Of a stretch of 50,941 nucleotides of DNA, positions 43,958 to 50,941 are shown piece by piece. Every line of letters starts with the position of its first letter. The stretch's first letter is position 1. The position numbers and the translations under genes were made by a program. Where the stretch lies: assembly GCA_015056495.1 (NCBI GenBank), contig SVGC01000028.1, positions 1 to 50,941 of the forward strand. Reading direction: 5' to 3'. Below the pieces are notes generated by a model. That model was not told the DNA's origin and made no database searches. It saw only the letters and a list, made by a program, of their open reading frames with translations. Source of the DNA: Butyrivibrio sp. (GTDB taxonomy: Bacteria; Bacillota; Clostridia; Lachnospirales; Lachnospiraceae).

Positions 43958-44584
43958 TTACTTGTAAACTTCAAGCTGAGTTTTTATACTGTTAACAAAT
44001 TCAGCATTTCTACATACATTATCATGAGCTGCTTCTATTATACCATGGGTAAGCTCAACACATGTATCTAAATCATCATTTATCAAAAGGAAATCATATT
44101 TATCAATATACTGAGTTTCTTCGTAAGAACGGGCAAGTCTCTGCCTGATAACTTCCTCTGTCTCTGTACCACGACCCCTAAGTCTCTTTTCAAGTTCCTC
44201 TGCTGAAGGAGGTGTTACAAATAATAATAAAGCCTGAGGATATTTTTCTTTTACCTGAAGAGCACCCTGCATCTCGATCTCAAGGATAACGTCCTGTCCC
44301 TGAGCCAGCTTATCTTCAACAAATTTTCTTGGAGTGCCGTAGTAATGTTTACAATATCCGGCATGTTCCATAAGTCCATCATTTTTGATAAGTTCTTCAA
44401 ACTCTTCATCTGAAACAAAGAAATATTCTCTGCCGTGTTCTTCTCCAACTCTTGGATCTCTTGTTGTCATTGAAACTGACAATGCATACTCTGGATATCT
44501 CTTTATAAGTTCCTTTACTATAGTGCCCTTGCCTGCACCTGAGAATCCTGAAATAACTGCTAATACACCTTTTCTACTCATCAT
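43958..44584 (-). CDS. gmk: Guanylate kinase
   Basis: A 208-residue enzyme phosphorylating GMP to GDP. The P-loop is GFSGAGKGT, the GMP site includes SVSMTTRDPRVGEEHGREYFF, and LLINDDLDTCVE is the C-terminal block. Two ATGs are adjacent and the ribosome site is weak. The 161-base gap to yicC holds no remA gene, which often sits there. Confidence 0.96.
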   Translation of the reverse strand: MMSRKGVLAVISGFSGAGKGTIVKELIKRYPEYALSVSMTTRDPRVGEEHGREYFFVSDEEFEELIKNDGLMEHAGYCKHYYGTPRKFVEDKLAQGQDVILEIEMQGALQVKEKYPQALLLFVTPPSAEELEKRLRGRGTETEEVIRQRLARSYEETQYIDKYDFLLINDDLDTCVELTHGIIEAAHDNVCRNAEFVNSIKTQLEVYK

Positions 44585-44745
44585 ACAAATCGCTTTCTGT
44601 CATCCTGCCTGATTTTATTTCTTTGTAAGAGTTTACTCACATTGCCTTCAATCTGCAAGCATATTTTTTCACAAAAAAATCAGTATATATTAAGAGTTTC
44701 CCGTTCAACAGCCCCCTGGGTTGTTAAAATAGAGAAATTACGTGA

Positions 44746-45633
44746 TCACTCAAGATTCTGAATCTGCTCACGTATCTTTTCAATAGATGTCTTCAAGCTG
44801 ATTCCTCTATCTGATATTTCAAGGTCAGTAGACTTGGATAAAATAGTATTAGCCTCTCTGTTCATTTCCTGTGCAAGGAAATCAAGCTTACGGCCTATTC
44901 CGTCCTTGTCATCACCTTTTTCTATAGTCTGTCTGGTAGCCTGAACATGGCTGCGAAGTCTTACAAGCTCTTCGTCTACACAGATCTTGTCTGCATATAA
45001 TGTAACTTCCATAAGAAGTCTGCCTTCGTCCACCTGTTTGTCTTCAAGAAGATCTTTTATCTTCTCGTGAAGTTTTGCCTTGTATTCATCAATGATCTTA
45101 GGTGAACGCTCTGTGATAAACTCAACATCTCCAAGCATCTCATCAAGCTTGTCCAAAAGATCTTTCTGAAGGAATGCACCTTCTCTTGCTCTTGCAGCTG
45201 CAAACTGTTCACCTGCTGCATTAAGAGCCTTGCTCAAAATGCTCCAGATCTCATCCTCATCAAGTTCCTCTTCTTCCATGGTAAATACTTCAGGGAATTT
45301 GGAAAGAGATGAAATTCTGATATCATTATCAAGTCCAAAATCAACAGCCATCTGTCTGAGGTATACCATATACTCCTCAGCAATAGCCTTGTTATACATT
45401 ATCTTTTTATCTGATTCGGAAAAATCTTCGTATGAAATAAATACATCAACTTTTCCTCTCTTCATATATTTTTTTAATTCAGATCTTATATTAGCCTCGA
45501 AAGCATTAAATTTCTTAGGCATTTTGATGTTCAGATCCAAATATCTGTTGTTGACTGATTTTAATTCAACTATGACCTTTTTCTGTCCTTCTGTGATCTC
45601 ACTTCTTCCAAAGCCAGTCATGCTGCTGACCAT
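44746..45633 (-). CDS. yicC: YicC family stress-induced endoribonuclease
   Basis: A 295-residue YicC protein. MVSSMTGFGRSE is the diagnostic N-terminus, VELKSVNNRYLDLNIKMP follows, and the C-terminus GRKLDFLAQEMNREANTILSK is the DUF1732 block with GISLKTSIEKIREQIQNLE. Homologues in E. coli and Bacillus act as RNases. GGAGG lies nine bases before the ATG. It heads the yicC-gmk-rpoZ run behind a consensus promoter. Confidence 0.95.
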   Translation of the reverse strand: MVSSMTGFGRSEITEGQKKVIVELKSVNNRYLDLNIKMPKKFNAFEANIRSELKKYMKRGKVDVFISYEDFSESDKKIMYNKAIAEEYMVYLRQMAVDFGLDNDIRISSLSKFPEVFTMEEEELDEDEIWSILSKALNAAGEQFAAARAREGAFLQKDLLDKLDEMLGDVEFITERSPKIIDEYKAKLHEKIKDLLEDKQVDEGRLLMEVTLYADKICVDEELVRLRSHVQATRQTIEKGDDKDGIGRKLDFLAQEMNREANTILSKSTDLEISDRGISLKTSIEKIREQIQNLE

Positions 45634-45713
45634 AACATTAGTCCTCCGTTAATTTATATAGTATGATGCAAGAATTTTGACCCCTATAATCAAAGAATCG
45701 CACATATAAATAA

Positions 45714-45742
45714 ATTATAAATTAGTGGTAATAGGTTTTCAA
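45714..45742 (-). promoter_or_regulatory. Promoter of the yicC operon
   Basis: TTGAAA (45737-45742) and TATAAT (45714-45719) on the minus strand with exactly 17 bases between. The leader to yicC is about 75 bases. Confidence 0.8.
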
Positions 45743-45756
45743 TAGCGATAGCTCAC

Positions 45757-47901
45757 TCAAAAAAGACTGACAGCAGTATATTTTATTGAATCCATATATT
45801 TTTGCTTTTCCCCTTCGTCAACATCATACATGGCAACAAGATAACTGTTGGCTTCATAGCTGACTATGAGATCATGTGCTGCCAGGTATTTCCTGAGTTC
45901 ATCACGTACTTTAGTCTGATCATCATCAGATTCTACAATAAGAACCTGATATTCCTTACCCTTCCTCTCCATCAGCTTCATGATATAGCACAGCATCCTG
46001 ATGTGGGAAGGATTGACTATTTTCATACCTGCCATAAGATCATTTTGCAGCTTATATTCCAGTCTTATTGCATTTTTGCCCTGCTGAGTCATACCTGTAT
46101 CTTCTACAGAATATGCCTCCATATTGAGCTCGCCGCTATCCATAAGTCTTATAAATATAGGCACCAGCGCAGGATCAAACTGAGTACCGGCACCATTTAG
46201 GATTTCATTTCTTACACGCTCATCCGGAAGATGATTTCTGTATATCCTGTTGGAGGTCATTGCATCATAACTGTCAGCAAGGGTCAGAATCCTTGCTATA
46301 AGTGGAATGTCTGTATCCGCCAATCCATCAGGATAGCCTTTTCCATCAAACCTCTCATGGTGGTATCTTATACCATCAAGAAGTCCCTCTATTCCATCTC
46401 CAAGGGAACTCATTATCTCATATCCTATCTCAGTGTGCTTTTTCATTAGTGCATACTCTTCATCGCTGAGCCTGCCTGACTTATTAAGTACATTGTCTGC
46501 AACGCCTATTTTACCGATGTCATGGACGAGACCTACATACTGTATCCTGAGTATATCTTCCTCAGAAAAATCATAATCTGCCGCCATCTCTCTGGCCAGT
46601 CTTGCAGCATACATGCCGACTCTTTCTGAATGTCCACCTGTATATTCATCTCTGGCATCAATAGCTCCTGCAATAGTCTCGATGGTCTTGATGGTCATGG
46701 CTGTGCGGTTCTTTTCCCTGATATCATAAGCCTGAGTCTCGTCATGAAGAGTTTGGACAACAGTTGCCACCATCAGAAAAACAAGTCCCAGACACAGCTG
46801 AACTCCAAATACGTGGAATTTATTGACATAAAATCCCATCAGTTCATTTATGGCAAGCACAATGAATATGACCATTCCAACAGCCACAAAAATATATTCT
46901 TTTACCCTGTGTTTGCGTATATCATTGATAGTATTGACAATGCCGATCAGGGCACATATGGCATTAAGGATATGAGAGGTGATCATGGTGTCATGAAGGT
47001 CAAATATCCCAAGGGCAGCCAGTAACAGATTGATATTTACCTGCACCACGATGAGCAATTCCATCACTATATATCTGCGGTGGTAATTCCTATGTTGAAC
47101 CTCATCGAAATACATGGCTGCAAAAACTCCTATCATCTCAACAAGCAGATAGGAATAATATTGAGCAAGGGAAGGTCTTGAGAAAATAAGCTGCCTGAGC
47201 CTCGATTCAGACAATACCCATAATGAGACATTGATCATGAGAAAACCAAGCTTACGGGCAGCGCCAACTCTAAATGTATTCCTTAAGAACAGGGCTGTAC
47301 TGGTGACCATGATTCCAAGAAATAATACGAATACGCCAATAAAAACAACCCACAGGCCATTCCTGAGAACTTCAAACCAAACATTATTACCATAACCTAT
47401 GGTCATTCCGTTTATGATATTTTTGTTTTTGCAGTGGATTTCTATACGAATTTCTTTTCCTGCATCCAGACCAGTAAGATTGGTGATGACATAGGCACTT
47501 GGTATATGCTCAGACATATGATCGATGGACTCAGTTGAATACTCTGTTCTAAGCTCTCCATCAATATAGACATAAATATCCTGCATGGAAGTTCTCATCA
47601 TGATATTCATACCATTACACAGATACGCTGGCAGCGTGTTTACTATGACAACGTCATCGCCATACTCCTTTGGTATCTGATATGGGAGCGTAAAGCTGCC
47701 ACTACTCTCATACCCTTCAAAATGCCAATGTGAATTGAAAGTATTAGTGATAAATGAGCCTGTATAGGCCTCCTGAGAATTGTTGATATCAAAGAAAGAA
47801 ACTCCCATTATAACTATAATTAAAGACAGCAGAAAATAAGCCCCAAATCGAGCAAGATTTTCCACTATCTCATACAGTTTAAAATGTTTGTTTTTATTCA
47901 T
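45757..47901 (-). CDS. Membrane HD-GYP c-di-GMP phosphodiesterase
   Basis: A 714-residue signalling protein. One N-terminal helix (~20-36) anchors an extracytoplasmic beta-rich domain (~40-180), followed by seven or so helices (~183-385), an arrangement like 7TM-DISM receptors. The HD-GYP domain spans ~400-590: GGHSERVG, His460-Asp461 in HDIGKIG, HHERFDGKGYPDGL (514-527) and LADSYDAMTS. All expected metal ligands seem present. A C-terminal ~110 residues (YQVLIVESDDDQTKVRDEL) match nothing I recognise. The 7TM-PAS gene lies 54 bases upstream, so the two are likely one unit. Confidence 0.9.
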   Translation of the reverse strand: MNKNKHFKLYEIVENLARFGAYFLLSLIIVIMGVSFFDINNSQEAYTGSFITNTFNSHWHFEGYESSGSFTLPYQIPKEYGDDVVIVNTLPAYLCNGMNIMMRTSMQDIYVYIDGELRTEYSTESIDHMSEHIPSAYVITNLTGLDAGKEIRIEIHCKNKNIINGMTIGYGNNVWFEVLRNGLWVVFIGVFVLFLGIMVTSTALFLRNTFRVGAARKLGFLMINVSLWVLSESRLRQLIFSRPSLAQYYSYLLVEMIGVFAAMYFDEVQHRNYHRRYIVMELLIVVQVNINLLLAALGIFDLHDTMITSHILNAICALIGIVNTINDIRKHRVKEYIFVAVGMVIFIVLAINELMGFYVNKFHVFGVQLCLGLVFLMVATVVQTLHDETQAYDIREKNRTAMTIKTIETIAGAIDARDEYTGGHSERVGMYAARLAREMAADYDFSEEDILRIQYVGLVHDIGKIGVADNVLNKSGRLSDEEYALMKKHTEIGYEIMSSLGDGIEGLLDGIRYHHERFDGKGYPDGLADTDIPLIARILTLADSYDAMTSNRIYRNHLPDERVRNEILNGAGTQFDPALVPIFIRLMDSGELNMEAYSVEDTGMTQQGKNAIRLEYKLQNDLMAGMKIVNPSHIRMLCYIMKLMERKGKEYQVLIVESDDDQTKVRDELRKYLAAHDLIVSYEANSYLVAMYDVDEGEKQKYMDSIKYTAVSLF

Positions 47902-47955
47902 AAACTACTCATTCCTGAATTACAGGCAAGCTGCCCAGCTGTTTACTACAGTATC

Positions 47956-48978
47956 TTAATTTTTCAGATCAGCCTTTTTTTCATAAGAATCTGCATGGGA
48001 AACCAGTATCATGTAACCAATCAACAATTGGCCACTTATATATATAGGCATTATCTCGTAAAAAAACTTCTGGCCCCTGAATTCATAAGCGCTTTCAGCT
48101 TTTTCTTTTGAAGTAATTGATTCCACACATTTCATAAGAGGCTGACGCAAAAAAGTATTAAACTTGCCTCCACCTGCAGGAATCTTTTTCTCAAGTTCCC
48201 AAGTCTCCAGCTCAGGGAACAACACCTTGGCATAATCATTGCATCCCATGAATTTCAGTCGTTTATCAAAGGCAATATATCCTGTTTTATTTAATTTATA
48301 TTCCAATAAATTTTGATTGCTATGCAGAGAAAAAACTGAAATCTTGATCAACGGGATCAGGATCACAGCAATTGAAATAGTAAGAAAAATAGGAATGAGT
48401 TCTATATGTAAAAAAATGAAACGTTCGATAAAATACACTCCTACAACAAGCAGATCCATAAAAAGGATAATATCAATATTTATGTGGCTGACCACAGTCC
48501 TTCTGTTATATGAATAGATAGCCACAACAATACCTGCAACGGTATAGAGTATAAAAAAGGCCAGATACAGAGTATGTAATGGTCCGTATTCTTTTACCAG
48601 ATATGCGATGGAACCATTTTTATAAAATTCCACATTACGATAAAACAGATCACTTTTCCCTGCTGAGCAGGCGCACAGATAAATAACAATCTGAATGCCA
48701 TACATTATAGAGCTGGCAAGCTTGGGAATGTTGACGCGACAAATATTGCAAATGATCAGAAACAGGATTAATGGCGCAAAAATAGCAATGACGTAGGACA
48801 TATTGTTAGCAAGGATCGCTTCCTCCAGATTATGTGAGCACGTCAATGCATAATATCCGCCATTTCCTGTAGCAACAACTGCCATCAAAAGGATAATGTT
48901 TACATCGATAGCTTTTTCATAGGCTACAACAAATAATAACAATAAAAGGGTAATGCAAAAACAGACAAGATATATCAT
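47956..48978 (-). CDS. 7TM sensor with PAS-like domain and no output domain
   Basis: A protein of about 340 residues. Seven or eight hydrophobic helices cover roughly the first 215 residues, resembling the N-terminal 7TM region found before histidine kinase and diguanylate cyclase domains. A PAS-like segment follows (KTGYIAFDKRLKFMGCND, then FPELETWELEKKIP). It ends after ~100 further residues with no kinase, GGDEF or EAL. The frame opens with TTG at 49005 and an ATG at 48993; GAGG is nine bases before the ATG at 48978, chosen here. The HD-GYP gene follows and could be its output. Confidence 0.7.
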   Translation of the reverse strand: MIYLVCFCITLLLLLFVVAYEKAIDVNIILLMAVVATGNGGYYALTCSHNLEEAILANNMSYVIAIFAPLILFLIICNICRVNIPKLASSIMYGIQIVIYLCACSAGKSDLFYRNVEFYKNGSIAYLVKEYGPLHTLYLAFFILYTVAGIVVAIYSYNRRTVVSHINIDIILFMDLLVVGVYFIERFIFLHIELIPIFLTISIAVILIPLIKISVFSLHSNQNLLEYKLNKTGYIAFDKRLKFMGCNDYAKVLFPELETWELEKKIPAGGGKFNTFLRQPLMKCVESITSKEKAESAYEFRGQKFFYEIMPIYISGQLLIGYMILVSHADSYEKKADLKN

Positions 48979-49120
48979 ACCTGCATACCTCATAATAAAC
49001 TGCAAAAAAATGGATCAAAAACAAAAAATTCTTTTTCGAAAAATCAATCTTTCGCAAGTTTATTATCAACTATTTGTAAACAAAATTAAACCGATATTCA
49101 GTTATTTTATATTTTTTTAA

Positions 49121-49164
49121 CAAAAGTACAACGAGCCATCCTGCATATAGCAAAATGGCTCGTT
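49121..49164 (-). terminator. Terminator of uxaB
   Basis: AACGAGCCAT (49130-49139) pairs fully with ATGGCTCGTT (49155-49164) around a 15-base loop. On the minus strand GTACTTTTGTT follows. It lies 47 bases past the uxaB stop. Confidence 0.8.
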
Positions 49165-49211
49165 GCAACTTTATAGGGTTACGAAAAGGGTTTTCGATAA
49201 TAGCAATTTAA

Positions 49212-50705
49212 TTAAAGGCAAGACTTGTAAGCAGCCTCTGCTCCTTCAGTACGGATCTTCTTAAGATCAGCAACAACCGCATCTGTAAGACCTTCGATCT
49301 TGTTAAGATCCTGATCCCACATCTTTTCATTGCCAAGTACAGACTTAACAAGTTCTTCCTCTGAATCATCCTTGTGAGCATAGAAGAATTCAAGTGCCCA
49401 TCTGTCATCTTTACATACATATGTATTGCCTGCAGGTCTCTTACATACAAGACCGCTTTCATTTAACTCCTGAACATCGTTTGAATAGAAAGCAATGTAT
49501 GCAGCAAGTGACATTGTAAGGCATACAGGAAGCTTGCCATTGATCTCAATGTATTTAAGGAATGATGGCATATTTCTAGCCTTCCACTTACTTGTTGAGT
49601 TAAGTGAAATGCTCATAAGCTCATGGTTTACAAATGGATTGTTGAAACGATCCTTAACTGCAGCTGCAAATGCCATAAGGTCATCCTTATCAAGGTCAAG
49701 TGTAGGAATAACCTCTTCATAAAGCATCTTGTTCATGAAGCCTGAGATGTTGTCATTCTGCATGCAATCACGAACGATATCCTGACCTGCAAGGTAAGCG
49801 CCAAGAACGAATCCTGTGTGAGCGCCGTTAAGGATACGAACCTTACGATGCTTGTATGGCATAACATCAGGAACTACAAGGACATTAACACCAGCCTTCT
49901 TGAATGGAAGTCTGTCTTCAAGTCCGTCTGGTCCTTCGATTACCCAAACACCAAAAATCTCACCTACATCAATGAGGTTGTCGTGATATTTATTTTCCTG
50001 CTCAAGTCTCTCTACTTCAGCATTATCACGGATCCTACCTGGAACGATCCTGTCAACAAGAGTTGAGCAGAAGATATTCTCTTCGTTTACCCAAGTCTTG
50101 AATCCATCTTCAAGCTGCCACTGATCAATATACTGGTTAACGCACTTTAAGAGTTCCTTACCATTGTTATCGATAAGTTCGCAGGAAAGAACTACGATAC
50201 CTTTCTTTCCAGCCTTATATCTTCTGTAAAGAACCTGAGTAAGCTTACCAGGGAAGCTTGCAGCTGGCTTATCTTCAAATTTGCAAGCTGGATCATAAGC
50301 AATACCAGCTTCTGTTGTATTGGAAGCAACAATCTCAAGGTCATCGCTCTCAGCAATAGCCATGATCTTGTCAAAATCGCTGTTGTCATATGGATTAAGA
50401 CAGCAAGCACATGAAGAAATAACACGCTTAGCATCAACCTTCTGTCCATTCTCACTGCCACGAAGGTATAATGTGTAAAGGCCTTCCTGATCGTTGATCA
50501 TCTGTGTAAGCCCCTGTGAAATAGGCTGAACAAGAGCAACCTTGCCATTGAAACCAGCCTTTTCATTAGCTACATCAAAGAAATAATCAACGAATGCTCT
50601 CATAAAGTTACCTTCACCAAACTGAAGGACCTTGATAGGTGCATCCTTAAGCACATATCCTGTGTAGCCTGATTTTTCCAAAACTTCGTAATTTAATAAA
50701 TCCAT
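49212..50705 (-). CDS. uxaB: Tagaturonate reductase (altronate oxidoreductase)
   Basis: A 497-residue NAD-dependent enzyme of the long-chain polyol dehydrogenase family, reducing tagaturonate to altronate in galacturonate catabolism. The nucleotide-binding N-terminus is VLQFGEGNFMRAFVDYFFD. The catalytic block is MPYKHRKVRILNGAHT, with the Lys and NGAHT typical of UxaB. VDRIVPG and DRFNNPFVNHELMSISLNS are further family marks. It is the only uronate gene in the window; uxaA and others may lie upstream beyond the edge. AGGAGG precedes the ATG. Two cre-like palindromes lie in its upstream region. Confidence 0.92.
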   Translation of the reverse strand: MDLLNYEVLEKSGYTGYVLKDAPIKVLQFGEGNFMRAFVDYFFDVANEKAGFNGKVALVQPISQGLTQMINDQEGLYTLYLRGSENGQKVDAKRVISSCACCLNPYDNSDFDKIMAIAESDDLEIVASNTTEAGIAYDPACKFEDKPAASFPGKLTQVLYRRYKAGKKGIVVLSCELIDNNGKELLKCVNQYIDQWQLEDGFKTWVNEENIFCSTLVDRIVPGRIRDNAEVERLEQENKYHDNLIDVGEIFGVWVIEGPDGLEDRLPFKKAGVNVLVVPDVMPYKHRKVRILNGAHTGFVLGAYLAGQDIVRDCMQNDNISGFMNKMLYEEVIPTLDLDKDDLMAFAAAVKDRFNNPFVNHELMSISLNSTSKWKARNMPSFLKYIEINGKLPVCLTMSLAAYIAFYSNDVQELNESGLVCKRPAGNTYVCKDDRWALEFFYAHKDDSEEELVKSVLGNEKMWDQDLNKIEGLTDAVVADLKKIRTEGAEAAYKSCL

Positions 50706-50723
50706 TTCATCCTCCTACCGCTT

Positions 50724-50737
50724 TGTAAGCGTTTACA
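50724..50737. promoter_or_regulatory. cre/LacI-type operator near the uxaB start
   Basis: TGTAAGCGTTTACA, read on the other strand TGTAAACGCTTACA, matches the catabolite-responsive element TGNAANCGNTNNCA at every fixed position. It lies 18 bases before the uxaB ATG, inside the likely leader, where binding would act as a block. It could serve CcpA or a uronate-specific LacI regulator. Confidence 0.75.
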
Positions 50738-50848
50738 TTGTTCGTTGCATTTTTTGCTAATATGTTATAACATTCACGCCTTTAATATTTTAATGTTATC
50801 CGTTATTTTTCAACATTTATATTATCTACATAATGTTATAGCAAAAAA

Positions 50849-50862
50849 TGTAAGCGTTTACA
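50849..50862. promoter_or_regulatory. Second cre/LacI-type operator upstream of uxaB
   Basis: An identical 14-base copy, centred 125 bp from the first (about 12 helical turns). Flanking ATTTTTTGCTA and its inverted partner TAGCAAAAAAT are also repeated between the two sites. Confidence 0.7.
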
Positions 50863-50897
50863 ATATCTATTTTTATTTTTTGCAAATTAATATTGAA

Positions 50898-50924
50898 ACT
50901 GTTCACTCATCTACAGTGAACAGT
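50898..50924. repeat. 10-bp hairpin at the window edge
   Basis: ACTGTTCACT (50898-50907) pairs fully with AGTGAACAGT (50915-50924) around CATCTAC. Only three T residues follow on the minus strand, so it is a weak terminator or a protein-binding site. Its gene context lies outside the window. Confidence 0.6.
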
Positions 50925-50941
50925 GCCAAAAGTGTCAAAAA

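Noticed and set aside
44708..44727. Hairpin AACAGCCC/GGGTTGTT between yicC and gmk as a terminator
   Set aside because: No T run follows on the minus strand and the stem has a G-T pair, so I did not call a terminator.
45230..45652. 140-codon plus-strand frame opposite yicC
   Set aside because: Starts in a serine run that mirrors the acidic stretch of YicC; no start signal.

Overview
The window reads as chromosome of a low-GC anaerobic Firmicute of the Lachnospiraceae, most like Butyrivibrio or Pseudobutyrivibrio. The grounds are the gene families and their order (apt-relA, gmk-rpoZ-rimO-pgsA-cinA, groES-groEL under CIRCE), HemZ, a flagellar hook gene, and a phosphorolytic mannan locus of the Roseburia type. 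This placement is inferred from recognised families, not from a database search. Almost every gene lies on the minus strand; the only convincing plus-strand gene is a small membrane protein at 4629-5072. There is no CRISPR array, insertion sequence or phage gene.

Layout. 1-242: two leucine tRNA genes and their promoter. 295-4488: a small membrane protein, a short formate/nitrite-type channel, an arginase-fold protein, a MecA-like adaptor under a near-perfect CIRCE operator, and a stand-alone flagellar hook gene. 5163-20241: a beta-mannan oligosaccharide locus. 20280-28509: topA, hemZ, an MBL hydrolase, relA, apt and a PrsW-type protease. 28510-31431: groES-groEL flanked by intergenic regions full of hairpins and repeats. 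31432-39158: a c-di-GMP phosphodiesterase, a metallophosphatase, an ABC-F ATPase and a three-gene anaerobic glycerol-3-phosphate-dehydrogenase-like operon. 39342-45633: a DEAD-box helicase and the yicC-gmk-rpoZ-rimO-pgsA-cinA housekeeping run. 45757-48978: a membrane HD-GYP protein and a 7TM-PAS sensor. 49212-50941: uxaB with two cre-like operators.

The mannan locus is the most coherent system. A lipoprotein binding protein and two permeases import oligosaccharides. A CE2-type and a CE17-like esterase would deacetylate them, and a GH36 alpha-galactosidase would remove galactose. A GH130_2-type phosphorylase and the pair of 2-epimerase plus GH130_1 phosphorylase would turn mannooligosaccharides into mannose-1-phosphate and glucose. 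The last gene joins a GH1 glycosidase to a complete mannose-6-phosphate isomerase in one chain. A LacI-type repressor sits between the two transcription units. The 8-bp palindrome TTAGCTAA occurs repeatedly in exactly the two promoter regions, and the repressor's hinge segment lacks the usual leucine motif. The transporter ATPase, phosphomannomutase and any endomannanase are not in the window.

Other points that stand out are the CIRCE-controlled MecA/arginase-fold operon, a 144-bp nested inverted repeat behind groEL that can fold as a four-way junction, families of palindromes capped by TTC or GAA, a three-copy intergenic repeat near 31.1-31.3 kb, and a sensor protein without an output domain beside an HD-GYP phosphodiesterase.
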